Below are positions 44,354 to 53,339 of a DNA stretch of 64,000 nucleotides, one piece after another. The notes beneath the pieces were generated by a model. The model was not told the DNA's origin, ran no database searches, and saw only the letters and a program-made list of their open reading frames with translations. The position numbers and the translations under genes were made by a program. Origin of the DNA: Colwellia sp. (GTDB lineage: Bacteria > Pseudomonadota > Gammaproteobacteria > Enterobacterales > Alteromonadaceae); assembly GCA_013215465.1 (NCBI GenBank), contig JABSOW010000005.1, positions 152,688-216,687 on the forward strand, read 5' to 3'. The stretch's first letter is position 1; each line of letters opens with the position of its first letter.

Positions 44354-44944
44354 ATGTCGGTAATTATGAAAGTTTTTCAAGAAAATGAAATTGCGCTAAA
44401 ACGTTTTATTCAACGTTTTACTTCGGCGTCTCATAATGTTGATGATTTTGCACAAGAAACTTTTCTAAAAGGTTTCGCAGCAGAGCTTCGCATGCAAATA
44501 AATGAGCCGAAAGCGTTTCTTTTCAAAATAGCTAAAAATGTTGTCTTAACTGAAGTACGCAAAGACGCACGTTCACCTCGCGGTTATCTTAAAGATATCG
44601 ACGATATCTCACAAATACTTGATGAAAACCAAGCAACTACTGAAGACTGGCTCGATGGTCGGAAAAAGCTGATATTGTTTTCTAAAGCCGTTGCACAGCT
44701 AACTCCTCGCTGCCGAGAAGCTTTTTTAATGAGACGTATTGATAATTTACAATACAAACAAATTGCCAATAGAATGGATATTAGTGTTAGCGCGGTTGAA
44801 AAACATGTCACTACTGGCTTATTGATGTGTAATAAATACCTCAGAGCTCAAGGTTATAAACCTTCTGAATTTGGTGCAGCAATAAAAGTAGTGAAAAGGA
44901 CTCCAAAAGATGAATACAAGAAAATGGTAAAGTGTGATGAATAA
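44354..44944 (+). CDS. ECF sigma factor, FecI-like (second set)
   Basis: The 196-residue sigma factor has region 2 with SHNVDDFAQETFLKGF (about residues 26-41) and FLFKIAKNVVLTEVRK. Region 4 has LTPRCREAFLMRRIDNLQYK and the recognition helix SVSAVEKHV. It is a paralogue of the sigma factor at 25129. An alternative start at the Met five residues in (MKVFQEN) is possible. The gene overlaps the following fecR by 11 bases. With that FecR and the STN-bearing TBDT it forms a full cell-surface signalling set. It is divergent from the ligase-qhp operon, so the two share a control region of about 520 bases. Confidence 0.9.
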   Translation: MSVIMKVFQENEIALKRFIQRFTSASHNVDDFAQETFLKGFAAELRMQINEPKAFLFKIAKNVVLTEVRKDARSPRGYLKDIDDISQILDENQATTEDWLDGRKKLILFSKAVAQLTPRCREAFLMRRIDNLQYKQIANRMDISVSAVEKHVTTGLLMCNKYLRAQGYKPSEFGAAIKVVKRTPKDEYKKMVKCDE

Positions 44945-46001
44945 GATAAAAAATATAGTCACATTACCAAGTATAGAAAGCATTGAAGCAGAAGCCGCGT
45001 CATGGATAACGGTTTTGGGTCGCGAAAAAGTCACTAAAGCAGATATGTCAGAGCTTAAGCTATGGCTGAAGCAAAGCGAACGCCATCGTAATGCTTTTAA
45101 CGAACTAACCGATTTATGGGATAACTTAACTATATTAAAAGAACTGGATGATATTGCTGAATCAGTAAGTACATTACCTGATCTGCATTCTATTTTTTGG
45201 CAACGACGATCTTTTTTGGCCATCGCCGCCTCAATTTTTATCTGTTTTATTATTTCAGGCTCCCTTTACTGGCAACACCTAACTGAGTTTAATCAGCAAG
45301 CGCAGCTTATTACTGCTGTTGGTGAGCAGCGTACGGTGATTTTATCAGATGGTTCAACGGTGCAAATAAATACTAATAGCCAGCTAGAAATAGATTTTTC
45401 ACGGGATAAACGCATCATACGCTTACTTAAAGGCGAGGCTTATTTTACGGTGGCAAAAAATAAGCAGAGACCTTTTTATGTCTACGCAGGTGGTGGACTG
45501 GTGCAAGCGATAGGTACGGCTTTTAATGTCAGATTAAAATTGTTTGATGAAATAGAAGTGACAGTAGAAGAAGGGCTAGTGGCCCTAGCGACTTTAGTAA
45601 AAAAGGTGCCTATTACATCAAGTAACATTGAGCTTATATCATCCTCTGCTCCCGAAACTGAAACGTTTTTAGCGGAACTTTCGGCGGGACAAAGCACAAC
45701 TTTTAGCCATACGGTCGAGAAAATCGAATTAATTCAAACACCGGCGCTTAATCGTAAACTTGCTTGGCGACAAGGTGTGCTTGCTTATGCCAATGAACCA
45801 TTACTAAAAGTGATTGCTGATATAAGTCGTTATACCAATATAACCATAGAAATTGCTGATCCGTCGTTACGCACGCTACCTATTGCTGGATATTTTAGGG
45901 TAGGGGAAGTGGAAGCGTTATTTGACTCTCTTGAAATAACGTTTGGTCTTGAGGTTAAACGAATAAGTAAAAATTATGTTCGATTATCCACCAAATCATA
46001 A
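44934..46001 (+). CDS. FecR family anti-sigma factor (second set)
   Basis: The 355-residue protein repeats the layout of the FecR at 25694. The cytoplasmic sigma-binding part (about residues 18-65) carries AEAASWITVLGRE and LKLWLKQSERHRNAFNELT. A membrane helix near 94-113 (FLAIAASIFICFIISGSLYW) follows. The periplasmic FecR domain has GEQRTVILSDGSTVQINTNS and GTAFNVRLK. A C-terminal STN-like domain starts KLAWRQGVLAYANEPL. It would keep the overlapping ECF factor silent and relay a signal from the downstream TBDT, whose gene starts 16 bases after its stop. The three genes are probably one operon. Confidence 0.92.
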   Translation: MMNKIKNIVTLPSIESIEAEAASWITVLGREKVTKADMSELKLWLKQSERHRNAFNELTDLWDNLTILKELDDIAESVSTLPDLHSIFWQRRSFLAIAASIFICFIISGSLYWQHLTEFNQQAQLITAVGEQRTVILSDGSTVQINTNSQLEIDFSRDKRIIRLLKGEAYFTVAKNKQRPFYVYAGGGLVQAIGTAFNVRLKLFDEIEVTVEEGLVALATLVKKVPITSSNIELISSSAPETETFLAELSAGQSTTFSHTVEKIELIQTPALNRKLAWRQGVLAYANEPLLKVIADISRYTNITIEIADPSLRTLPIAGYFRVGEVEALFDSLEITFGLEVKRISKNYVRLSTKS

Positions 46002-46017
46002 CTTGCTTTAGGTTTGA

Positions 46018-48717
46018 ATGAAAAAAAAATTGTTTTCCCCTGAGGGTTTTAAGTCTGCCGACATCTCACGTAATGAAGCTAGTGGCAAAAATCATTATTT
46101 AATGATAGCTCTGCTAATCTTGAGGTGGCTTAGCGGTAAGCATTTTTTTACTAATAACGGCAAAATAGTCTTATTTTTCCTGTTTTGTACAATGAATGCC
46201 TACGCAACTAAAACCAAGCAGTTATACAACTTTGATGTTCAAGAGAAAACACTCTCAGCGGCATTAGATACCATTGTAAAACAAACGGACACATTGGTGC
46301 TTTACCCCCCAAAATTAGCAAAAGAAGAAGGTATAAATTCAATTATTGGTCGTTATTCTATTAACGAGGCATTAAATATAATGCTTAAAGATAAAGATTT
46401 TTCCGCTGGCCTTACTAAGCGTGGAGTAATTGTTATTTCACAAAATAATAAGAATGAGGCTTCAAACATGAAGGCAAAAAATTTATCACTTAAAACCAAG
46501 GTGTCAACATTAGTTGCATCTATTGCACTAGCGACCAGCGCAGTGGCTCAAGATACTAATGTAGAAAATACCACAGCGGTTGAAGAAAATAAAAATACCT
46601 TAGAAAGAATAATTGTTACCAGTCGTCGAATTTCTGAAAACTTACAAGATATTCCGGTATCAGTATCATCATTTTCAGCCGAAAACATGGAAGCGCGTGG
46701 TGTGCAAAACATTACTGACTTACAAATGTTTGTCCCTAATGCCACTTTACAAGTAGGGCGAGCAACAAACTCTACTTTACAGGCTTATATTCGTGGTATT
46801 GGTATTCAAGATCCGCTTTGGGGTTATGAACCCGGTGTGAGTATTTATATCGATGAAGTGTTTATGGCACGCCCGCAAGGGGCAGTATTAGACACCTTAG
46901 ATTTAGAGCGAATAGAAGTTTTAAGAGGGCCGCAAGGTACCATTTTTGGTAAAAACACCATAGGTGGCGCGTTAAGTTTTGTCACTAAAAGATTAGATAA
47001 CGAAGGCTATTTAAATACCGAAGTACGTGTGGGCTCTTATAATCAACGAGATTTAATTATCTCAGGCGCTACGCCTTTAATTGAAGATAAATTGTATTTT
47101 GGTGGTTCAGTTGCCAGTGTTAATCGTGATGGTTTTGGTGAGTTTGTTAATTTAAATCAAGACAATTACAACAAAGAAGTCGTTACTGGGCGAATTAAAT
47201 TAGAAGCAACACCTAGCAATGATTGGTTTCTACGTTTAACGTTAGATAAAACGAAAGATGACACTAATGCCAAAGGCTCACACCGTTTAACGGGCAGTAC
47301 CATCCCAGGGTTTGAAGATGAAAAACCATTAAGCAATGTTTATGATAGTGCCGGCATAGAACCTTATCAAAACCAAGTTATCAATAAAGGAGCGTCTTTT
47401 TTAGCTGAATGGGAAATCAATGATAACTGGGCGTTTAAGTCTATTACCGCTAAACGTTTTGGCGATACGCCGATGACCAATATTGATGCCGACGGCTCTA
47501 AAGCACAATCTCTAGGTGTACCGGTTATTTATTCTGATGACCAATTTACCCAAGAATTTCAAGTAAATTACGGTGATGACAAATTAAGCGGTGTTGCTGG
47601 TGTTTTCTATTTTAATGGAGATTCAGGTGGTGTTTACGGCGTAGTTTTGGGTGAACAATTAGTGATGCCAACCGATTACACCATTGAAACGGGTGGTACG
47701 TTGAAAACAGAAAGTTTCGCTGCCTATGCACAAGGCAGTTACAGACTTGACGAGCAATGGAGTGTAACACTTGGCGCTAGAGTTACTTACGATGAAAAAT
47801 CGGCTCACTTCTTTCAAAAACATTACTACCACTCACGTTACCCTTGGGATGCAGCTGAAACACCTGATAACATTTCATCAGAGTTTGAAAACAGTGAAAG
47901 CTGGAATGAATTTACCCCTTATATAGGGACAGAATATAAACTTAACGATGCGACGATGGTTTACGTAAACTATCGCAGCGGCTATAAAGCGGGTGGTTTT
48001 GACCCAAGGGCTAACTTAGCAGATAACCCTAATGCAGATAAACCGTTTGATCCTGAAACTGTTGATACTTATGAGTTTGGTCTTAAATCTGACTTACTCG
48101 ACGACACTTTACGTATTAACGCTGCCGTTTTTTATAATGACTATACCGATCAGCAACTTGATTTAGTTACTTTTAATGATTTAGGTAACCAAGTAACTGA
48201 GGTATTAAATGCTGGTACATCGTATACCCAAGGGGTGGAAGTTGAAACCACTTGGTTAGCATCAGATAACCTGACAGTACATTTTAATATTGGTTACTTA
48301 GACGCCGATTATGAGTCAATTGAAGTAATTAATGAAAATGGTGATATGGATGATATTGCCGATGAATTTCAGTTTGCTAATACGCCAAAAGTTACCTCTA
48401 ACCTTGGTTTTACTTATTTAAATGAAATTAACAGTTGGAATTTATCAATCAATGGCGATTGGGCCTTTCGTGATGAAGTGAAGTTAGACTCTAAATTAGC
48501 AACGCTAACACAAGAGTCTTACAGCTTGTTTAACTTAGGTGCCTCTATTGAGTCACCTAATGGCAATTGGCGTATATCGCTTAATGGTCGAAACCTTACC
48601 GATGAAGAATATCTTGTAGCTAATTATCACAGTTTAGATTTTGGCCTTGATCCAAACATTGTTGGTTTTTACGGTAGCCCAAGAACAGTAACCTTATCTG
48701 TTCGTTATAGCATGTAA
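46018..48717 (+). CDS. STN-domain TonB-dependent receptor with internal second signal peptide (second set)
   Basis: The 899-residue receptor has a long leader with two hydrophobic parts (about 27-38 and 49-62, cleavage about A63) and an STN domain (about 66-142). Met151 then opens a second full signal peptide (151-177, ending SAVAQD). A TonB-box-like ERIIVTSRR (196-204), a plug with RIEVLRGPQGTIFGKNTIGG and a barrel ending VTLSVRYSM follow. Its terminal Met after an aromatic is slightly unusual. The plug resembles iron/vitamin- or aromatic-type receptors more than the glycan type. It is in an operon with ecf-fecR. Met151 has a GAGG eight bases upstream, so the gene may also produce a receptor without STN. 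Confidence 0.93.
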   Translation: MKKKLFSPEGFKSADISRNEASGKNHYLMIALLILRWLSGKHFFTNNGKIVLFFLFCTMNAYATKTKQLYNFDVQEKTLSAALDTIVKQTDTLVLYPPKLAKEEGINSIIGRYSINEALNIMLKDKDFSAGLTKRGVIVISQNNKNEASNMKAKNLSLKTKVSTLVASIALATSAVAQDTNVENTTAVEENKNTLERIIVTSRRISENLQDIPVSVSSFSAENMEARGVQNITDLQMFVPNATLQVGRATNSTLQAYIRGIGIQDPLWGYEPGVSIYIDEVFMARPQGAVLDTLDLERIEVLRGPQGTIFGKNTIGGALSFVTKRLDNEGYLNTEVRVGSYNQRDLIISGATPLIEDKLYFGGSVASVNRDGFGEFVNLNQDNYNKEVVTGRIKLEATPSNDWFLRLTLDKTKDDTNAKGSHRLTGSTIPGFEDEKPLSNVYDSAGIEPYQNQVINKGASFLAEWEINDNWAFKSITAKRFGDTPMTNIDADGSKAQSLGVPVIYSDDQFTQEFQVNYGDDKLSGVAGVFYFNGDSGGVYGVVLGEQLVMPTDYTIETGGTLKTESFAAYAQGSYRLDEQWSVTLGARVTYDEKSAHFFQKHYYHSRYPWDAAETPDNISSEFENSESWNEFTPYIGTEYKLNDATMVYVNYRSGYKAGGFDPRANLADNPNADKPFDPETVDTYEFGLKSDLLDDTLRINAAVFYNDYTDQQLDLVTFNDLGNQVTEVLNAGTSYTQGVEVETTWLASDNLTVHFNIGYLDADYESIEVINENGDMDDIADEFQFANTPKVTSNLGFTYLNEINSWNLSINGDWAFRDEVKLDSKLATLTQESYSLFNLGASIESPNGNWRISLNGRNLTDEEYLVANYHSLDFGLDPNIVGFYGSPRTVTLSVRYSM
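46456..46470 (+). promoter_or_regulatory. Internal ribosome-binding site and start codon within the second STN-TBDT
   Basis: GAGG (46456-46459) is eight bases before an in-frame ATG (46468-46470, Met151). The peptide after it reads as a standard signal peptide with basic n-region, hydrophobic core and AVA cleavage site. It is one of the better ribosome-binding sites in the window, yet lies inside a longer frame. Confidence 0.65.
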
Positions 48718-48763
48718 AAAGCTAAGCGTATTTATAAAAATTAAATCGTGTTTATAAAATGTT

Positions 48764-48798
48764 AAGTGTATGGACCCTCTCATGGTGTCCATACACTT
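48764..48798 (+). terminator. Hairpin between TBDT and cyclophilin genes
   Basis: The twelve-base arms AAGTGTATGGAC (48764-48775) and GTCCATACACTT (48787-48798) pair perfectly. The tail is only TGTCTATTT, so this is a weak terminator or attenuator. It ends just before the cyclophilin ribosome-binding site. Confidence 0.55.
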
Positions 48799-48820
48799 TG
48801 TCTATTTAAAAAGGAAAGAT

Positions 48821-49438
48821 ATGAAATCAATTATCTGTGCACTTACTCTATTATTATTTTGTTTTACCAGCATTGCCAATGAAAAAACGATATTGGTAAC
48901 CTTAGAAACTACCTTAGGAAATATTGAATTAGAGCTATATCCTGAAAAAGCGCCATTAAGTGTTAATAGCTTTATTCGCTATGTTGAGTCGGGAAATTAT
49001 AATAAAGGTAAATTTACCCGTGTTGTTCATGATGATAACCAAGATCATATGAAAGTAAAAATTCATGTTGTTCAAGGTGGCACGGAAAATCCGGAAGAAA
49101 TTATTTTCCCGATGATTGCCCATGAAACTACCCAGCAAACGGGGTTAAAGCATTTACGTGGTACTATTTCTTTAGGAAGACTAGCGCCAGGTACTGCATC
49201 ATCTGAATTTTTTATCTGTAACGAAGATGAGCCTAGTTTGGACTTTGGTGGTTTACGAAATCCCGACGGACAAGGCTTTGCCGCTTTTGGTACTGTGATA
49301 AAGGGTATGGACGTTGCCGACAAAATATTACGCGGTAAAGTGATCCCAGCACCAAAAGATCCAGCTGAAATGGAATATACCAGCGGACAAATATTACAAA
49401 ATCCAGTGATAATCACTAAAGCCTATGTGACTAACTAA
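48821..49438 (+). CDS. Periplasmic cyclophilin-type peptidylprolyl isomerase
   Basis: The protein (about 205 residues) has a signal peptide (residues 1-19, ending TSIANE) and a cyclophilin fold, with LETTLGNIELELYPEKAPLSV near the start and SLGRLAPGTASSEFFI in the core. The FGTVIKGMDVADKI motif near the end is also conserved. It would catalyse proline cis-trans isomerisation in the periplasm, perhaps during receptor or enzyme folding. The core FxxQGG of canonical cyclophilins is present as VVQGG. The frame opens earlier at 48770, but AAGGA five bases before the ATG at 48821 and the signal peptide fix this start. It follows the second STN-TBDT and may be read through its hairpin. Confidence 0.9.
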   Translation: MKSIICALTLLLFCFTSIANEKTILVTLETTLGNIELELYPEKAPLSVNSFIRYVESGNYNKGKFTRVVHDDNQDHMKVKIHVVQGGTENPEEIIFPMIAHETTQQTGLKHLRGTISLGRLAPGTASSEFFICNEDEPSLDFGGLRNPDGQGFAAFGTVIKGMDVADKILRGKVIPAPKDPAEMEYTSGQILQNPVIITKAYVTN

Positions 49439-49753
49439 TATTATTGGTATGATCATTTAGCCGTGTTGGTTTTTGGTAACAGTAATCAGACTAAAAACCA
49501 ACTCTTCAATCATTATCAGCGTTTTATTAAGTAGTGCACAGAGCAAACATTTTCTGGGTTGATTTTTCTAAATTTTTTTAGGCTACCAAGGCTGTTGCAT
49601 ATCTTAATATCGTTTATTTTTATAACATATTCCTACTAAATCAGCATATCCCCTTTAATTTTTGACCATTATTTTTGTTTGACTTTGACTTGCGTTTATT
49701 GTTATTTGAACGATACTTACTTTGCTGAAAATAGACTTGGGCAGGAAGCTAAA
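49439..49753. other. Intergenic region between cyclophilin and REC-EAL genes
   Basis: No gene is supported. The arms GTTGGTTTTT (49465-49474) and AAAAACCAAC (49493-49502) form a possible hairpin at the end of the cyclophilin transcript. No T tract follows, so it is weak as a terminator. The remainder is AT-rich and holds no recognised motif. Confidence 0.35.
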
Positions 49754-50950
49754 ATGGATAATAAAGGATTTAATTGGTTGAACGTTTTATTAGTTGACGA
49801 TAGTGTCGCTATTTTAAAATTCGTTGAAAAAGTATTAATCGAATCTTTTGGTATAGCTCATATTCACTGTGCTGCTTCAGCATCGGAAGCAATGCAAATC
49901 CTTCGTCGTAGCAAAAATATTAATTTACTGTTTTTAGATCTTAATATGCCAAATATTGATGGTATTCAACTTTTAGAACAACTTCATAAGCTCGATTACC
50001 ATGGCTACGTTGTTATTATGAGCGGCGTTTCTACGAAAATTATTTCTTCAGTAGAGATTTTAGCTAAAAAATATTCCTTAAATTATATCGGTACTTTACT
50101 TAAACCAATTCATGAGCAGGACTTTGAAAGCATTATCAATAAAATTGGTACTTCTCGGATAAAAAGTAAAAATCCTGAATCACTTAAAACCTATGAAATT
50201 GTTAGAGCAATAAAAAACAATGACATTGAGGTGTTGTATCAACCTCAAATAGAGTTATCTACTCGTGACTTTATGGGGGTTGAAGCACTTTGTCGCATGA
50301 ACCATCCTAGCTTAGGCCTAGTCTCTCCTGATAGGTTTATTGATAAAGCTGAAGAAAGTGAGTTAATTGTTCATATCACTTTAGCAGTATTAAAAAAGTC
50401 ATTTAATGATTGGCATAAGTGGTATCAACATGGTCTTAATATAAAGCTTTCGGTTAATGCTTCACCAATTGCACTGCAACAACCTGAATTTGCAGATACT
50501 ATTTTTATGTTATTAGAGCAATTTAATATGCCAGCAAAAAATTTATGTATTGAGATAACTGAAGGCGTACTTGCTGATGATCATCTGCAAGAGTTGGTTA
50601 ATTTAAATCGTCTAAATATGCGTGGTGTAGAGCTTGCCCTAGATGATTTTGGTCAAAATCATTCAACCATAGAACGTTTACAAAAATTGCCTTTAACCTA
50701 TTTGAAACTAGACAAAAGCTATTTTATTGAGAATAAAGATAGTTTTAATCAAATGTCTCTTATTAATACTTGTCTCGCTATTGCCAATAAGCTACAAATT
50801 CGAACCATTGCTGAAGGCGTTGAAGATGCAGAGGTGATGAGTTTGGTGACTGAAATGGGTTGCGACATAGGGCAAGGGTATTATATCTCTCGCCCTATAG
50901 CCGCCAAAAAAATATTTTCTTGGGCAAGAGAGTGGCAAAGCTTAACTTAA
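49754..50950 (+). CDS. Response regulator with EAL (c-di-GMP phosphodiesterase) domain
   Basis: The protein (about 398 residues) joins an N-terminal receiver domain (LLVDDSVAI, the phosphoacceptor in LLFLDLNMP, and the lysine of LLKPIH) to an EAL domain. The EAL domain keeps the catalytic set: EALCR, NASPIAL, EITEG, LALDDFG, LKLDKS, IAEGVED and GQGYY. It should hydrolyse cyclic di-GMP to pGpG under control of an unlinked histidine kinase. Loop 6 reads DDFGQNHST instead of the usual DFGTGYSS. The frame opens with TTG at 49679, but the ATG at 49754 has AGGA seven bases upstream and starts directly before the receiver domain. Confidence 0.92.
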   Translation: MDNKGFNWLNVLLVDDSVAILKFVEKVLIESFGIAHIHCAASASEAMQILRRSKNINLLFLDLNMPNIDGIQLLEQLHKLDYHGYVVIMSGVSTKIISSVEILAKKYSLNYIGTLLKPIHEQDFESIINKIGTSRIKSKNPESLKTYEIVRAIKNNDIEVLYQPQIELSTRDFMGVEALCRMNHPSLGLVSPDRFIDKAEESELIVHITLAVLKKSFNDWHKWYQHGLNIKLSVNASPIALQQPEFADTIFMLLEQFNMPAKNLCIEITEGVLADDHLQELVNLNRLNMRGVELALDDFGQNHSTIERLQKLPLTYLKLDKSYFIENKDSFNQMSLINTCLAIANKLQIRTIAEGVEDAEVMSLVTEMGCDIGQGYYISRPIAAKKIFSWAREWQSLT

Positions 50951-51097
50951 TCTGCAATCATCCAATTTAGTGCCTTACGGTTTTAATTATTTTAGCATTA
51001 TTACCGTGGTTAATTCATAGCAAATTTTCTTGTTTGGCTTTACGGTTAAGCTGCAGTAGGATAAATTGAACGACCAATATTTAAAGAGTAATTAACA

Positions 51098-51706
51098 ATG
51101 AAAATTTACCAAACTCATATGGCACCAAACCCTCGTAGGGTTCGTATGTTTCTTGCAGAAAAAGAAATAGAAATGGAATATCAGGAAGTTGATATTGCTG
51201 CTGGGGATAACCTTACAGTAGAAATGAGGGCTAAAAACCCAACCACTAAAGTACCATTTTTAGAATTAGATGACGGCACTTGTATTGGTGAAACTGTTGC
51301 CATTTGTCGTTACTTCGAAGAGCTAGAATCAAAAAACCCGTTGATGGGTCGTACTGCGTTAGAAAAAGCGCAAGTTGAGATGTGGCAACGTAGAATTGAG
51401 TTTCACTTGTTACAGCCAGTTACTATGTGTTTTGTGCATACTACAGGCTACTTTAAAGATCGCATGAAACCTGTTGCTGAGTGGGGAGATATTTCAGGCC
51501 AAAATGCCTTAGCTTATTTTGATGAGCTCAATAAACACTTTAGTGAGTCTAGCTACTTAGTGGATGATTATTTCAGTATTGCCGATATTACTTTATTATG
51601 TACTATCGATTTTGCCCGTGTAGTAAAAATACGTGTTAATGAAGAGTATACGCATTTATTAGACTGGTATGCCCGAGTGTCTGCTCGCTCAAGCGCTAGT
51701 GCTTAA
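51098..51706 (+). CDS. Glutathione S-transferase family protein
   Basis: The 202-residue cytoplasmic protein has an N-terminal thioredoxin-like domain (residues 1-80) with PNPRRVRMFLAEK near the start. KVPFLELDDGTCIGETVAI follows, supplying the cis-proline and the glutathione-contacting Glu-Thr pair. The C-terminal helical domain carries YLVDDYFSIADITLLCTIDF with the N-capping motif. It probably conjugates or reduces electrophiles with glutathione. The class resembles the beta/zeta-like enzymes common in marine bacteria. The catalytic Ser/Cys position is taken by the N-P-R segment, so the exact activity is uncertain. It stands alone, with a terminator after it. Confidence 0.92.
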   Translation: MKIYQTHMAPNPRRVRMFLAEKEIEMEYQEVDIAAGDNLTVEMRAKNPTTKVPFLELDDGTCIGETVAICRYFEELESKNPLMGRTALEKAQVEMWQRRIEFHLLQPVTMCFVHTTGYFKDRMKPVAEWGDISGQNALAYFDELNKHFSESSYLVDDYFSIADITLLCTIDFARVVKIRVNEEYTHLLDWYARVSARSSASA

Positions 51707-51762
51707 TCATTTTTAAATAATTGTCAGTATTAAGTTGATGCTGTACCCCAACGGACGACTCC

Positions 51763-51794
51763 TGATCATTGTTGAGCGCAATAATGATCATTTT
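51763..51794 (+). terminator. Terminator after glutathione S-transferase gene
   Basis: TGATCATTGTTG (51763-51774) pairs with CAATAATGATCA (51779-51790), with one G-U type pair, a four-base loop and a TTTT tail. Confidence 0.75.
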
Positions 51795-51926
51795 AGGATG
51801 TTTGAAAGTGGGGATAATATGCTCATTTAGCAGTAAATCAGCTCAGACTTAATACAGTGACTAAATTTAAATAAAATAAGCACATGATCTACATCAAACA
51901 AAGTTCATCTACGGTAAAAAAAACAC

Positions 51927-51947
51927 AAATGATATTGATTCTCATTT
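51927..51947. promoter_or_regulatory. Fur box upstream of the porin gene
   Basis: AATGATATTGATTCTCATT (51928-51946) closely matches the classic Fur site AATGATAATGATTCTCATT, with a single difference. It overlaps a possible -35 TTGATT (51935-51940) about 120 bases before the porin start. Iron-repressed transcription of the porin and perhaps the genes behind it is expected. Confidence 0.8.
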
Positions 51948-52068
51948 GAAGTTATGTTTAAATAGCGCCGCTCTTGAAAGTCACGCGTTTCTTCTATATT
52001 TCCTTGCCGCAGCTTTCTTTAATCCTTTTCGCTAACACTGTTAGTACTATAATATTGGAACTACAAAC

Positions 52069-53256
52069 ATGATGAAGAAAACACTAATTGCTTCAGCATT
52101 AATTGGCCTTTTTGCCAGTAATGCTGTTATTGCAAGCGATGAAACTGATGAATTACGTAAAGTTATTGCTCAGCAACAAAAAGTTTTAGAATCTTTAGAA
52201 AAACGTTTAGATCAAACAGATCAGAAGCTTAATGCTACAGCAGATCAAGTTGAAATCACTGCGGATGCGGGTGTTTTTGCTAATACTACTATTGGTGGTT
52301 ACGGTGAATTACACTATAACAACTATGAAGATAAAGATGCGAAAGTTGATTTTCATCGTTTTGTTTTGTTCTTCGGTCATGAATTCAGCGATAGCGTACG
52401 CTTTTTCTCTGAGTTTGAACTAGAACATTCTATTGCCGGCGAAGGTAAGTCGGGTGAAGTTGAACTTGAACAAGCCTACGTTGAAGTTGATATTAACGAA
52501 GAAGTTAACTCTAAAGTTGGTTTGTTTTTAATTCCAGTAGGCATTATCAATGAAACTCATGAGCCACCAACATTTTACGGTGTTGAACGTAATGGCGTTG
52601 AGAAAAATATTATTCCTGCTACTTGGTGGGAAGCGGGTGTAGCTTTCAACTATAAGCCAACTGGTGGCGTAAGTATTGATGGTGCAGTGACTAGTGGTTT
52701 AAATGCTACTAAGAAGAATGATGATGGTTCTTACAGCTTTACAGGTATTCGCAAAGGTCGTCAAAAAGTTGCTAAAGCAACAGCTGAAAATTTAGCTTAT
52801 ACTGGTCGTATTAAATACACGGCTATTGCTGGTTTAGAACTAGCTGCGACTTTACAATATCAAACGGATTTAACCCAAGGTTTAGGTGAATTGGACACAG
52901 CAAGTGCCACCTTGCTTGAAACCCACGCTATTTATCAAATCGAAAATTTCACCGTTCGTGCATTGTATGCTCGTTGGGACATTGATGGTGAAGAAGCAAA
53001 AGCTTCAGGTAGTGATGAGCAAACAGGTTGGTATGTAGAGCCTTCTTATAAAGTTAATGAAAAAGTAGGTGTTTTTGCTCGTTATGCTGAATATGATAAT
53101 AATGCAGGCAATAGCGACTCAACAGCAGTTGAATCAACCAGTGTTGGTGTAAATTACTACATTCATGAAAATGTTGTAATAAAAGCTGATTATGAAAATC
53201 TTGGTGGCTCTAAAGACTCTTCAGGGTTTAACCTAGGTTTTGGTTATCAATTTTAA
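52069..53256 (+). CDS. Outer-membrane porin with N-terminal coiled coil
   Basis: The 395-residue protein has a signal peptide (about residues 1-22, ending AVIAS) and a coiled-coil stretch (about 24-58). A 16-to-18-strand beta-barrel follows, resembling phosphate-selective porins O and P and ending FNLGFGYQF with the terminal Phe needed for outer-membrane insertion. The presence of a strong Fur box indicates a role under iron limitation rather than phosphate uptake. A terminator follows, but the FMN-binding and PepSY genes come next in the same direction. The ATG is at 52069; a second ATG directly after it is also possible. Confidence 0.88.
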   Translation: MMKKTLIASALIGLFASNAVIASDETDELRKVIAQQQKVLESLEKRLDQTDQKLNATADQVEITADAGVFANTTIGGYGELHYNNYEDKDAKVDFHRFVLFFGHEFSDSVRFFSEFELEHSIAGEGKSGEVELEQAYVEVDINEEVNSKVGLFLIPVGIINETHEPPTFYGVERNGVEKNIIPATWWEAGVAFNYKPTGGVSIDGAVTSGLNATKKNDDGSYSFTGIRKGRQKVAKATAENLAYTGRIKYTAIAGLELAATLQYQTDLTQGLGELDTASATLLETHAIYQIENFTVRALYARWDIDGEEAKASGSDEQTGWYVEPSYKVNEKVGVFARYAEYDNNAGNSDSTAVESTSVGVNYYIHENVVIKADYENLGGSKDSSGFNLGFGYQF

Positions 53257-53282
53257 TTAATAGCTATTTAATTATTATAAAT

Positions 53283-53317
53283 AAAGTGAATAGTGCTAAC
53301 GTACTATTCACTTTTTT
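53283..53317 (+). terminator. Terminator or attenuator between porin and FMN-binding genes
   Basis: AAAGTGAATAGT (53283-53294) pairs perfectly with ACTATTCACTTT (53303-53314) around an eight-base loop, followed by Ts. It would let much more porin be made than the redox proteins downstream if partial readthrough occurs. Confidence 0.8.
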
Positions 53318-53339
53318 GTAAACACTACCAGGTGATTTT

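Noticed and set aside
48770..48820. Upstream ATG for the cyclophilin gene
   Set aside because: It falls inside the hairpin and would place 17 extra residues before a perfect signal peptide. The ATG at 48821 has its own ribosome-binding site.
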